From a virus: a stretch of 21,781 nt of DNA. Each line of letters begins with the position of its first letter. Within the stretch, counting starts at the first letter, position 1. The position numbers and the translations under genes are program-made. Where the stretch lies: the IMG/VR virus record IMGVR_UViG_3300030104_003633, positions 1 to 21,781 of that record; one strand, 5' to 3'. A model generated the notes under the pieces. It was not told the DNA's origin. It worked only from the letters and a program-made list of their open reading frames with translations, and ran no database searches. Of the stretch, positions 1 to 8,375 are shown one piece after another.

Positions 1-813
1 ATTATTTGTAGTAAAATCAAATTTATATGCAATATCATCATAATGCATGTCTACTGTTACTTCAGCACTTGCTGTTGAATTAGGGACTTCTGTACCTGAA
101 CTAGATTTATGAAGTCCTACAATTGTTGATCCACAAACCTCTTCACTCCTAAAAATTACTTGGTCTAAATATCCATCAAAAGGTACAACCATATGTCTCC
201 ATTCATTGCCACCTGATAAAGAAAATGACTCACCTGTAGTAGCACCAAGAGGTATATAAACTTTTGTTCCTGCTGTAGAGCTATAATTAAAGCCACTTGT
301 CTTTATATGTTTAAATGTATTATCTACATATGCTTTAATACTTGAACTTGAACTTATCTTTTTATTGCCAGAGATTCCTGTGCCAACCATATCATCATCA
401 TCAATAAATTCAATAATATATCCACTACCATCATTGAATGATAATCTTTGCATATTAGTAAGCCTATAATCACCCATATCAAGATGACCTGTCATAGTAC
501 CACCTGAGAGATTAAGCTTGGTAGCAAGTCCATCATATACTACATGATTCTCAACAGGATTAGCACTTGAATCACTTAATGCATCATCAACAGTTATAGA
601 GCCTACATAGTTCTTTAATTGTAAGCCTGTAACATATTTTGTAGAAGTTGCAGTATCATCTCCACCAACATCTATAAGAAATATATCATCATCAGCAATA
701 GTAATACTTGTTCCATCTGTAGCTTGTTTAACGGATACATATAACCCTTTAACCATTCTTATATTTGGATTAGCGTCTGGAGGGGCAATATCTGAAGCAA
801 GAGTTATAGGCAT
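1..813 (-). CDS. Tail fibre protein, 3' end outside window (partial)
   Basis: The reading frame is open from an ATG at 813-811 to the left edge, giving 271 residues with no stop, so the C-terminus is missing. Its start overlaps the stop of the upstream fibre gene by one base (TAATG), which suggests coupled translation. Residues about 78-100 contain the fibre-type motif DDALSDSSANPVENHVV, and residues about 101-126 contain LSGGTMTGHLDMGDYRLTN. Both are common in phage tail fibres and collar-type receptor-binding proteins, usually just before trimeric beta-structured regions. The rest is Ser/Thr/Gly/Asp-rich with short beta-like stretches. The position directly after another fibre gene at the end of the tail module fits a role in host adhesion. 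The family call is by motif; the receptor cannot be guessed. Confidence 0.75.
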   Translation of the reverse strand, partial: MPITLASDIAPPDANPNIRMVKGLYVSVKQATDGTSITIADDDIFLIDVGGDDTATSTKYVTGLQLKNYVGSITVDDALSDSSANPVENHVVYDGLATKLNLSGGTMTGHLDMGDYRLTNMQRLSFNDGSGYIIEFIDDDDMVGTGISGNKKISSSSSIKAYVDNTFKHIKTSGFNYSSTAGTKVYIPLGATTGESFSLSGGNEWRHMVVPFDGYLDQVIFRSEEVCGSTIVGLHKSSSGTEVPNSTASAEVTVDMHYDDIAYKFDFTTNN

Positions 814-3800
814 TATGCAGTAATCTTTACTGTTGTGCCTGCACCCAGTTGAGTGTTATCAGACCTTACTACATTATAAGTTTCTACAAATCCACCTTTA
901 TTTGTAACACTTAAAGTTTCTATAGTTCCTGCTGAACCTCCAAAATCCATACCCCCAGATAATAAAGCTCCAAGAAGAAAATATGTAAATGTACCATATC
1001 TGGTAGGGTAAACAAAATATAAATATTCACCTGCACCTACATCTACAGTAAACCTTGGGTCACCATGAAAAGAAGATGTTTGTCCATCTGTTTGATTTGC
1101 TGATTCAGTTACTATTGCACTATTTCCTAAACCTCCTAAATCAGATAAATCCCATCCTGAAGAAGTTGTATCTGTAGAAACCCCCCAATAATAATAATTA
1201 ACAAGTCTTGCTGTGCTATATGTTTTTATACCAAGATTTGCTCCTGAAAGCATATGTGTTATAGATGATGTATATACTTCATAATTATCACTCCAATCAT
1301 AATCATTTTTAACATCTAAAGAAGATGTTTTAGTAAATAATGCAGTTACAAAATCAGAGCCACCACTTGTTCCTACTGTAAAGCCAGTACCTGTTCCTGA
1401 AGTAGGAATATCAGTCCAATTTGAAGGAAAAGCCATGTGAACATATTTTCCAGCAGATGTGTTTAAATAATCACCACTACCTGTAAAATGGGTTGTAGAT
1501 ATAGATTGAGAAGAATTTGTAGCCGACCAATCATCTTTTCCTAATCCCTGCACTATACCTTCATCAGGAGTTTGAGTACTATTAGTACCCCACCAATATT
1601 GTGTTATAGGAGTTACACCATTATAGGCACTTATTTTACCTTCACCTAAAGTTGCTTTAGTACTTCTCCATATTGCATAAGTTTCTGCAAATCCAGCAGG
1701 ATTAGTCCATGATACTGAATCCTCAGTTTCTGTCATACCAATAGAACCTAAAGGATTGCTTCCTGTAGGATTCCATTGAAATTCATCTGCTGTAATGTTC
1801 CAGCCAGTAGGAATAGCAATATAAACATACTGACCTATACCACCTGTAATATTAGCATAAGAAGAATTTGCAGTTGTATTTGAAGTAGTTGTAAGAGCAA
1901 CAGTAGTTAGTGTACTATTTATATGATCTTCAGTAGTAAGAGTAGAAGAACTACTACCAGTCCTAATTTGATTCATAGGAGTAGAAGAATAAAATGTATT
2001 AACCAATAAAAGTATACTACTATCTAAATCAACACCTGTTAAATTAGATGTCCATAAATCATAATCTTCAGCAAAACCATTTTCATTTGTAACTGAATAA
2101 GTACTACCATCTTTAGTAAACCCTGCTGTCATTCCTTCTAATCTAAAATCAGTAGCTAATGGGTCTGTATATCTACTTGGATAAGCAACCCATATTTTTT
2201 CAGAATCAGCCAAACTACTGATAGTTTCAGACATTGTTTGAAAACTACTTGTACCTGCATCTACATTACTTAATGCCTCTATTGCTCCAGCAGAAGCTGT
2301 AGCTGATGATTTACCAACATACTGCCAATTCCTTATAGTAGAACCATTGTCAGAGGTTAATGTATAAGTAGCACTTGTTCTTTCTACTACACATCTGTAA
2401 AATCTAAAAGTCTCTGTATATCCTTGTGCATTTTGATAACTTGCTGTAGCTGTTTCAAAGTTAGCTGTTATATCATCTATTCTAAATGCCCCATTTATAG
2501 CATTTGATATTGTACCAAATCTACTTGCATAAGCAATGCAAAGATTATTACCTCCACTTGTTTGGTTATTCCAATTCTTTGTAGTATCTAAACCACTATC
2601 AGAGCCTCTATCTGTTAAAGTATTAGGGTCAATACTACCAACTGCTGAAGATGTAGCTCCTTGAAAATAATGGTTTATAGGAGTAGCAGGAAAAGTTGTA
2701 TCTACAACAGGGTCAGTACTACCAAGTTGTGCTATGTTGGAAACATACACTTTAAAGTCAGAGTCAAATCCATTAGCATTTGTATAGTCTGCTACAGTTT
2801 GTTTAGTAAAACCTGCTGTATAATCACCTATTCTTATATCAGTAGGGTCTAAATCAGCATAATGGTCATCATATGCATATACCATCCAATCATTAGAACC
2901 TGCTTCAGGCATTGAGCTTAAAGTTCTACTTACAAGATTAGTAGTAATTGATTGTGTTAAGTTATTTATATCTGCTTCATTTATTGAAGGAGAACCTGAA
3001 TTATTCTTTATCCCCCACCTCATTACATTATAAAAATAATGTGTAGTACCTTCAGTTAATTCATGAGTACCACTTGAAGCTTCAGCAGTATACCTAAATT
3101 TTACAGTACCACCTACAGATGAAGGATATGGTATACCAGCTACATTATTAGTAGGGGTTGTATCGGTTTCATTTGAAATAACTAAATAAGGGTCTGCTTG
3201 TATTTCTTCAATTTTAGCAGACACATTTGGAGGACCATTATTATAACTTACAGCAAAAGTATGAGCTCCTTGATCTTTCCAATTACCTGAACCTATTAAA
3301 TGGCTTGAACCACTTATTTCATCTGAGAAAGTATTTAAGGTAAAATTTAAATCTACTTCGCCATCTTTATAACTGTAATATAATTTAGAATTTGTATCAG
3401 AATACCACCATATTTTACCTGCATCTTTTTCTAATATTATATCTACACTTGAAAAATCAGATGCTGATGTAGGAGCTGTATCTGTTAAAGTTATTTCAGA
3501 GCCTCCTCCTCCTCCTGTTGCAGTACTTGATGTTAGACTTGAAATATGTCCATAAGTATCTAATGTAATATTTTGTATAAATTGCTGACCTGAATTATCA
3601 GATGATATTTGAGAAGATGTGTCAGCATGAGATAATGTTGCAACACCTGATGTTGAACCTCCTGTTAATCCACCTCCTGATGCAACTTCTGTTATATCTC
3701 CAGAGCCACCTCCACCTCCAGAGATACCTGTCAATGCACTCCCATCACCATAGAACTTTTCAGCATAAACATTCTTAAACGAATTGTTTTCATCACCTAG

Positions 3801-3971
3801 ATTGTAAGATAAATCTTCATTAGGGACTAAGTCTCCTATAACGCTCTTAGAGCTCTTAATATCTATATATTGATTAACGTTATCAATGACGTCATTAAGG
3901 TCGTCATAGACCTGTTGAAAGGCTCTATTTTCAAGCTTAACATAAGGACTTCTTTTTTTAGAAACAGCCAT
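813..3971 (-). CDS. Large tail fibre/appendage protein with six degenerate tandem repeats
   Basis: This 1052-residue protein is probably a virion adhesin. Residues 20-36 look like a short helical segment. Residues about 57-84 carry NSFKNVYAEKFYGDGSALTGI, a motif typical of phage tail fibres, followed by two glycine linkers (85-91 and 153-157) around a stretch containing DTYGHISSL. From about residue 312 to the end the sequence is built of six degenerate units of roughly 100-130 residues. Each has an aromatic-WG/QG entry, then an AY/YPSRY-like strand (near 365, 480, 596, 718, 847 and 987), then an NxxGFxExYxVxxS strand (near 400, 516, 631, 759, 893 and 1026). The repeats look like tandem beta-sandwich domains, which is an inference. 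The start overlaps the upstream stop (TAATG), as does its own stop with the next gene. No enzymatic motif was seen. Confidence 0.8.
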   Translation of the reverse strand: MAVSKKRSPYVKLENRAFQQVYDDLNDVIDNVNQYIDIKSSKSVIGDLVPNEDLSYNLGDENNSFKNVYAEKFYGDGSALTGISGGGGGSGDITEVASGGGLTGGSTSGVATLSHADTSSQISSDNSGQQFIQNITLDTYGHISSLTSSTATGGGGGSEITLTDTAPTSASDFSSVDIILEKDAGKIWWYSDTNSKLYYSYKDGEVDLNFTLNTFSDEISGSSHLIGSGNWKDQGAHTFAVSYNNGPPNVSAKIEEIQADPYLVISNETDTTPTNNVAGIPYPSSVGGTVKFRYTAEASSGTHELTEGTTHYFYNVMRWGIKNNSGSPSINEADINNLTQSITTNLVSRTLSSMPEAGSNDWMVYAYDDHYADLDPTDIRIGDYTAGFTKQTVADYTNANGFDSDFKVYVSNIAQLGSTDPVVDTTFPATPINHYFQGATSSAVGSIDPNTLTDRGSDSGLDTTKNWNNQTSGGNNLCIAYASRFGTISNAINGAFRIDDITANFETATASYQNAQGYTETFRFYRCVVERTSATYTLTSDNGSTIRNWQYVGKSSATASAGAIEALSNVDAGTSSFQTMSETISSLADSEKIWVAYPSRYTDPLATDFRLEGMTAGFTKDGSTYSVTNENGFAEDYDLWTSNLTGVDLDSSILLLVNTFYSSTPMNQIRTGSSSSTLTTEDHINSTLTTVALTTTSNTTANSSYANITGGIGQYVYIAIPTGWNITADEFQWNPTGSNPLGSIGMTETEDSVSWTNPAGFAETYAIWRSTKATLGEGKISAYNGVTPITQYWWGTNSTQTPDEGIVQGLGKDDWSATNSSQSISTTHFTGSGDYLNTSAGKYVHMAFPSNWTDIPTSGTGTGFTVGTSGGSDFVTALFTKTSSLDVKNDYDWSDNYEVYTSSITHMLSGANLGIKTYSTARLVNYYYWGVSTDTTSSGWDLSDLGGLGNSAIVTESANQTDGQTSSFHGDPRFTVDVGAGEYLYFVYPTRYGTFTYFLLGALLSGGMDFGGSAGTIETLSVTNKGGFVETYNVVRSDNTQLGAGTTVKITA

Positions 3972-5986
3972 TAGGTAGGCGTACCTCTAAGTGTTCTATA
4001 ATTTAAAGAAACAGTTGATAACCTACCTGCTCCTGTACCTGTAATTTTTAGTTGAGTAGAGTACATTTTAGCTGGAAGAGATAGGGTGGTTATGTTTTCA
4101 TAGTCATCATCATCTGCATCATACTCAGTAACAGCATAGCTATTAATAGGTATTGCTGATATAGTTACATTGGCAGATTTATCTGAATCTATTTTAATCA
4201 ATGATTTTTGTTGGCTATTATTGCCAAACATAATCTTATTACTAACCCATTCAAAGCTAGTTCTTGTAGCAATTTGGTTATCTTGAGATATACTTACGGT
4301 AGGGGATATTGCGTATATGCCTACACTTGTAGCTAAAAAACAAGTTCCTACTGCAATAAAATATGAATAGACTGTACAATTTATATCTGTATCTACATAA
4401 GGGGTTTTCCATAAATGCCAAGTATTCTGATCAATGCTATAAACAAGAGCTTTAGATATATTAGGTTTATTGAATGTGACCATTATTGAATTATTAATAG
4501 GGTTATAAGCAATTATATTATCAGTACCACCTGAAGTATCATATCCTAATATTTGATTAAATGAGCCATATCCCATTTTACCACTCACGTCTCCAAGAGC
4601 TGTGTTAAGATTGGGAAATTCAACAGGCTGACTAATAATCTTTGAGAAATTACCATTGTTCATATAGACATGATTATTGTCAAAATGGAACATTCCTTGT
4701 TCAGTAACCAATACAGCTTTCTGATGAGACGCTCCTGCTCCTACAAATGTATCTTCTATATAGAAATTATTAGGCTCTATTTTGTAAACACTATTTTTCC
4801 CAAATGCGTACAACCTTCCATTCCAAAATGATAAAGCTGTAGGTGTTTCTGGGAGTATAAGAAAATCGACTGACCAGTCGAATATACTATATTTAAAAGC
4901 TTTAGATTTGAATATATAATTCTTGGCATCTCCAATATCTGCCTGAGTACCTGCTCCTACAAAATGAAAGTCATTACCAGTTGTAGAAACACCATATTTA
5001 ATAGATGTATTACCAACTACTTCATTTATACCTGTAATTGCCTCATAAGAAGATGTTGTTCTACCTATATCTATAAATTTTGCTACACCTGTACCTCCAC
5101 TAGACCATTCTGTATCTAACGCTATTTGCTTCATAAAACGATAAGGTGTTTCTTCTACGCTGTTTAAACTGCCTGATGGTGAATAAGCTCTGTATATATT
5201 TACATGAGAGACTCTTTTTGATAGATTGGCTTCTGTGCCAATTGACAAATTAAATTCAATCTGATTTGTATTTGTAGCTACAAAAGAATTAGCACCTGTA
5301 TCAGGGGCAACTAGAGGAGATTCTTGATAACCATCGTATGTTAAAGAATATTTATAAAAATATTTATAGCCACTTATAATTCCTTGAGATTCTTCGCTGT
5401 CATGAGCAGGTGTGGTCATTGTAAACTCATTATTATAAGGCTTACATTCATCATGACCTGCATAATAATTAGAAGGAGTTTTAGTTGGAACGTCTCCTGC
5501 ACTTTGACCTGATGGAGTTATCCACCATTGACCATAAGATAAATAACCCACCCATTTTGCCTCAGCAGGAGTAGCATAATTGGCTTGACCAAAATGTATA
5601 GACTGATTTTTAACAACACTTGTATTGTCAGCATATACGCTATAACTACTTCCTATCTCAACTTTATCTGATGTTTCAATATTATCTGAACCAGCGTCTA
5701 AATGTACTGATGGTAAAACCATAAGCTTACTATCAGTACCATCTATATATACAATATCAGCGACATTCTGTTCACTTCTAATTATATTTATAAATCTAGT
5801 ACTTTGGTCATCACCATTACCCCCTACATCTAAAATCTCATCTGCTATTCTACCTTCTAATACACCATACTCTGAATAAAAATCTACATTCTCAGCAAAA
5901 GACGCTGTATTAGGAGTGGCATCTGAACTATCAATTCGATAATCTATACCTTTAAAATCTCTTATTTCTAAAAGCTGTTTAGGCAT
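3971..5986 (-). CDS. Tail nozzle/hub protein, beta-propeller-like
   Basis: This 671-residue protein is largely beta in character. It begins with MPKQLLEIRDFKGIDYRID and a phrase about an N-terminal FAENVDFYSEYGVLEGR segment, which is usual for podovirus tail nozzle or hub proteins. The central to C-terminal part contains successive blade-like segments such as LSFWNGRLYAFGKNSVYKIE and VTEQGMFHFDNNHVYMNNG. These resemble the propeller of T7 gp12 and P22 gp10-type proteins, which form the distal tail tube and seal the channel. The assignment is by sequence style and by position between the connector genes and the fibres; no single diagnostic residue exists. Both ends overlap the neighbouring genes by one base (TAATG), suggesting tight coupling with the peptidoglycan-binding protein upstream and the repeat fibre downstream. 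Confidence 0.65.
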   Translation of the reverse strand: MPKQLLEIRDFKGIDYRIDSSDATPNTASFAENVDFYSEYGVLEGRIADEILDVGGNGDDQSTRFINIIRSEQNVADIVYIDGTDSKLMVLPSVHLDAGSDNIETSDKVEIGSSYSVYADNTSVVKNQSIHFGQANYATPAEAKWVGYLSYGQWWITPSGQSAGDVPTKTPSNYYAGHDECKPYNNEFTMTTPAHDSEESQGIISGYKYFYKYSLTYDGYQESPLVAPDTGANSFVATNTNQIEFNLSIGTEANLSKRVSHVNIYRAYSPSGSLNSVEETPYRFMKQIALDTEWSSGGTGVAKFIDIGRTTSSYEAITGINEVVGNTSIKYGVSTTGNDFHFVGAGTQADIGDAKNYIFKSKAFKYSIFDWSVDFLILPETPTALSFWNGRLYAFGKNSVYKIEPNNFYIEDTFVGAGASHQKAVLVTEQGMFHFDNNHVYMNNGNFSKIISQPVEFPNLNTALGDVSGKMGYGSFNQILGYDTSGGTDNIIAYNPINNSIMVTFNKPNISKALVYSIDQNTWHLWKTPYVDTDINCTVYSYFIAVGTCFLATSVGIYAISPTVSISQDNQIATRTSFEWVSNKIMFGNNSQQKSLIKIDSDKSANVTISAIPINSYAVTEYDADDDDYENITTLSLPAKMYSTQLKITGTGAGRLSTVSLNYRTLRGTPT

Positions 5987-6567
5987 TAAAACTCGTAAGC
6001 ACCGTATCCAAAACGACTAGCATTGCTAGCTTGGTTTTCATTAAACTTAGCGACTTCTTCGCTAGGAACTTCATCAAAATCACGACTATCATAACCTAAA
6101 GCTTTATCTAAAGCAGGTATACCTTTATAAGGCTCATTAGCCTGTATTTTACGCATTACATGTAAAGACTTAGGACCAAACATCCCATCCACTTTAAGAC
6201 CTGCTCTTTCCTGCCATTGCTTAACAGCTTCAGGATTTGATATATCAAGTTCTTTCGACATCTGCCTCAAGGTTATTAAATTTTTAGAATCTTCTAAAGT
6301 CTGCTTGTACATTTGGTCACTTTTTTCATAATTATTAGCAATTGCCTGTCTTTGACCTTTGTCTGCGTTTGCCACTACTTGTGCTTCAGCATCAGAACTT
6401 AAGTTGTATGTATCTTTCATTCTATTCTGTTTAAACCTGTCCATACTATCTCTTAACCTTCCAAAAACTCTACCCTTTTCTCCTCCTTGAAACAAGCCTT
6501 TATCGTCAGTCATTAAACCTCTATCAGCAATTTCTTTTCCAATTAAATTTAATAAATTTTGATCCAT
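5986..6567 (-). CDS. Peptidoglycan-binding domain protein, probable virion component
   Basis: The protein has 193 residues. Residues about 110-142 match the PG_binding_1 helical fold: VKQWQERAGLKVDG, then MFGPKSLHVMRKIQ, with the conserved W/Q pair, the DGxFGP turn and the terminal Q. Residues 1-100 are helical and charged, and the tail (150-193) is acidic and Gly/Tyr-rich. No catalytic domain is present, so it probably anchors a virion part, or a partner hydrolase, to the cell wall during entry. It could also work with the nearby endolysin. A GGGGG Shine-Dalgarno lies 9 bases before the start. Its stop overlaps the start of the nozzle/hub gene, which favours a tail location over a role in lysis. 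Confidence 0.7.
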   Translation of the reverse strand: MDQNLLNLIGKEIADRGLMTDDKGLFQGGEKGRVFGRLRDSMDRFKQNRMKDTYNLSSDAEAQVVANADKGQRQAIANNYEKSDQMYKQTLEDSKNLITLRQMSKELDISNPEAVKQWQERAGLKVDGMFGPKSLHVMRKIQANEPYKGIPALDKALGYDSRDFDEVPSEEVAKFNENQASNASRFGYGAYEF

Positions 6568-6573
6568 ATTTAT

Positions 6574-7341
6574 TTACCCCCTAATAACCTTTCCATTATA
6601 AGTAGTTTTACCATTAATAATATTTAATACGATAAGATTGTACAACCCATTGTCATAAAAATCTATGACCCCAACATTATGAGTCCAGTTTGTTTTTCTA
6701 TTCTTTAAAAAAGACTTTTCCATTTTACATAAACAACCCATACTTTGAGCCATCTTAGGACCATCCATGTGCGTCATGACAGACCTCTGTGCATCATGCG
6801 TATGACCGTAAATAACATTTGCCCCCATGTTTTGTAAATGAGTACGAGTATGATTAACAGAAGAGTAATGACCTCCATGATACGCATATAGCTTAGAACC
6901 ATTAACTTTAAAGAGTTTACCATAGGGGTGCCATTTATAGCCTCTCTCTTTAATCTTAAGAACATTCTTTGAACTAAGTTCAGGTAGATAAGGGTGCTCT
7001 TCAACGAAGTGGTCAAACCAGATTTCATGGTTTCCCTGTGCAAAGACTTTCTTTTCACATTTAACTTCATTAAGAACTGCGTCAATTCTATCTAGTCCTT
7101 TACTTACTTGTTCAACTTCTTTATATATTTCAGGTAGAATATAGTCAATAGGAGGGCGTTTTTTCTTCTTCCACTTCCAATGAGAAACAGACTCCCCTTC
7201 TACAAAATCGCCTAGACACAAAAAGTAACTAGGCTTAATCTCTCGTATGATATTTAAAGCACAGCTAAGTGCTTTTTCATCATGATGAGGATAATGTATA
7301 TCTGGGAATATAACCCCAGTATCGTAAACACCCTTCGGCAT
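6574..7341 (-). CDS. Calcineurin-like metallophosphoesterase
   Basis: The 255-residue protein shows all five signature blocks of the metallophosphoesterase superfamily: DIH (D14, H16), GD (D45), GNHE (N104, H105), HGGH (H155) and GHTH (H180, H182). These residues bind the two metal ions, so the enzyme is expected to be active. The family cleaves phosphomonoesters or phosphodiesters, including nucleic acid ends. The substrate cannot be told from the sequence, and an Mre11/SbcD-type accessory domain is absent. It lies in the tail and lysis stretch, 6 bases from the peptidoglycan-binding protein gene, rather than among replication genes. No clear Shine-Dalgarno precedes the ATG, unlike most neighbours, so expression may be low or coupled. 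Confidence 0.88.
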   Translation of the reverse strand: MPKGVYDTGVIFPDIHYPHHDEKALSCALNIIREIKPSYFLCLGDFVEGESVSHWKWKKKKRPPIDYILPEIYKEVEQVSKGLDRIDAVLNEVKCEKKVFAQGNHEIWFDHFVEEHPYLPELSSKNVLKIKERGYKWHPYGKLFKVNGSKLYAYHGGHYSSVNHTRTHLQNMGANVIYGHTHDAQRSVMTHMDGPKMAQSMGCLCKMEKSFLKNRKTNWTHNVGVIDFYDNGLYNLIVLNIINGKTTYNGKVIRG

Positions 7342-7367
7342 CTATATAATATGTAATTTGTTGATTG

Positions 7368-7760
7368 CTACCCTTTAATTTCAAAGTGTACGAGATCATC
7401 GAAATTGTTATCCTTTAAATCGTTATCACTATCCCAGTCTCCACCATATCTAATATCTATATTGAGCTGTTTTGCAGTTCCCAAAACAAAGCCAGCAAAA
7501 TACTGAAAACGCTCCCTATCATCCCAATCAATAGGATAAGGAGCCACATCAACTGCGTTGGATGGTAATTTGTTATGCTTCCCATGGGGAAATTGTTTTT
7601 GAGAATTGCCAGCTTTGTACGCCTTATTTTGGGCTTTTTCTCCTCTGTGTCCACATGTGACTGAGCAGTCAAAGTGCTTAACCACTTCGTTAAATAATGT
7701 TTGCAATTTTTCATTACAAGTAGATAACCTTTTTTTTGATGTATCTGAAAAGCTTGGCAC
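7368..7760 (-). CDS. Endolysin, M15 family peptidase (probable L-alanyl-D-glutamate endopeptidase)
   Basis: This 130-residue protein has the zinc-site layout of M15 peptidases: H62 and D71 in GKHNKLPSNAVDVAPY, and H125 in the terminal DLVHFE. The GGDWD segment near 106-110 is typical of T5-type endolysins, which cut the L-Ala-D-Glu bond of peptidoglycan stem peptides. The length fits a single catalytic domain with no signal peptide, so export needs a holin or another route. Translation starts at GTG, overlapping the upstream TAG as TAGTG, with AAAGG nine bases upstream. Its place in the late operon next to two tiny genes suggests a lysis cassette. The M15 call is firm; the exact bond specificity is from family knowledge. 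Confidence 0.88.
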   Translation of the reverse strand: MPSFSDTSKKRLSTCNEKLQTLFNEVVKHFDCSVTCGHRGEKAQNKAYKAGNSQKQFPHGKHNKLPSNAVDVAPYPIDWDDRERFQYFAGFVLGTAKQLNIDIRYGGDWDSDNDLKDNNFDDLVHFEIKG

Positions 7761-7939
7761 TAAGCTTTACCTTTACTTAAAACACCTTCTACAATATCTA
7801 TTAAAGCATCGACTACTTTCTCTGCTAAAACCTGTTCTTTTTCTTCACTTACAAATGGCAAATTAATTTTCTTATTTAGAGACGTAGCTATCTCTGTTTT
7901 TTTATCTTTTAATGACATTACAACCATATTTACTAGCAT
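7760..7939 (-). CDS. Small protein, 59 aa, lysis-neighbourhood gene of unknown function
   Basis: This ORF fills most of the apparent gap before the endolysin. It reads MLVNMVVMSLKDKK at the start and ends IDIVEGVLSKGKA. The ATG at 7939-7937 was chosen because AAGGA lies eight bases upstream; internal ATGs at codons 5 and 8 are alternatives. It overlaps the end of the previous gene by seven bases and shares one base with the GTG of the endolysin. The N-terminus is moderately hydrophobic but too short for a sure membrane span, so I do not call it a holin. The remainder is a charged helix. The position suggests a lysis or virion accessory role, which is inference only. Confidence 0.65.
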   Translation of the reverse strand: MLVNMVVMSLKDKKTEIATSLNKKINLPFVSEEKEQVLAEKVVDALIDIVEGVLSKGKA

Positions 7940-8088
7940 TCACATATTCCTTTTAATTCATTTAACGCTTCAAGTTTACCTACTCTCTTATGGTATTCAG
8001 CTTCAATCTGTTTTAATTCAGACTCTAATTGAGCTATCTTATCCTCTAATGTAGGTTTAGGCTTATCTATTGGTTTAGTCTTAGCCAA
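7933..8088 (-). CDS. Small coiled-coil protein, 51 aa, TTG start
   Basis: The frame starts at TTG (8088-8086), five bases after a strong AAAGGAGA site, and overlaps the stop of the upstream gene. The protein begins MAKTKPIDKPKPTLEDK and continues as a heptad-like amphipathic helix, LEDKIAQLESELKQIEAEY, then ends LNELKGICEC with two cysteines. An overlapping ATG for the next gene follows (GAATGCTAG). The strong ribosome binding site and tight overlaps support a real gene despite the rare start codon. A short oligomerising coiled coil upstream of an endolysin could be a lysis accessory or a virion bridge; no family is recognised. Confidence 0.7.
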   Translation of the reverse strand: MAKTKPIDKPKPTLEDKIAQLESELKQIEAEYHKRVGKLEALNELKGICEC

Positions 8089-8359
8089 CTGTCTCTCCTT
8101 TTCCTTTATCTTCTAATTGAACAAATGCAGTAACTATAGGGGCAGGCTGTTTAGTCATAGTTTGTAGATGAGTAGATACAGCAGTTTTAATCTCAGCTTT
8201 TGTAGCTGTTTCAGATAATGTTATATCAGCCCAATCATAGTAATTACCATCTGCATCATTAACACCTACAATCATGCTTTTAAAAGTATCTCCTACCATC
8301 TTTTTATCTAACCTTGTTATTGTACAGGCATTTGCTTCTGCTTCTGTAAAGTTTGCCAT
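8081..8359 (-). CDS. Hypothetical protein, 92 aa
   Basis: The protein starts MANFTEAEANACTITRLDKK and has a mixed alpha/beta pattern, with a central DADGNYYDWADITLSE segment and an ETATKAEIKTAVSTHL helix. No family is recognised. AAAGGA sits upstream of the ATG at good spacing. It lies between the fibre gene and the lysis-side small genes and overlaps the TTG-started gene by eight bases, so it belongs to the late operon. A small virion or fibre accessory role is plausible but not shown by the sequence. Confidence 0.75.
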   Translation of the reverse strand: MANFTEAEANACTITRLDKKMVGDTFKSMIVGVNDADGNYYDWADITLSETATKAEIKTAVSTHLQTMTKQPAPIVTAFVQLEDKGKGETVG

Positions 8360-8375
8360 TTATTTATCCTTTATT

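Noticed and set aside
2661-2852. Plus-strand 63-codon frame inside the large fibre gene
   Set aside because: Antisense to a convincing gene, with no ribosome binding site and Cys/Ile/Ser-rich composition typical of a shadow frame.
7606-7866. Plus-strand 86-codon frame opposite the endolysin
   Set aside because: It is antisense to the M15 endolysin and the 59-codon gene, and has no supporting start signal.
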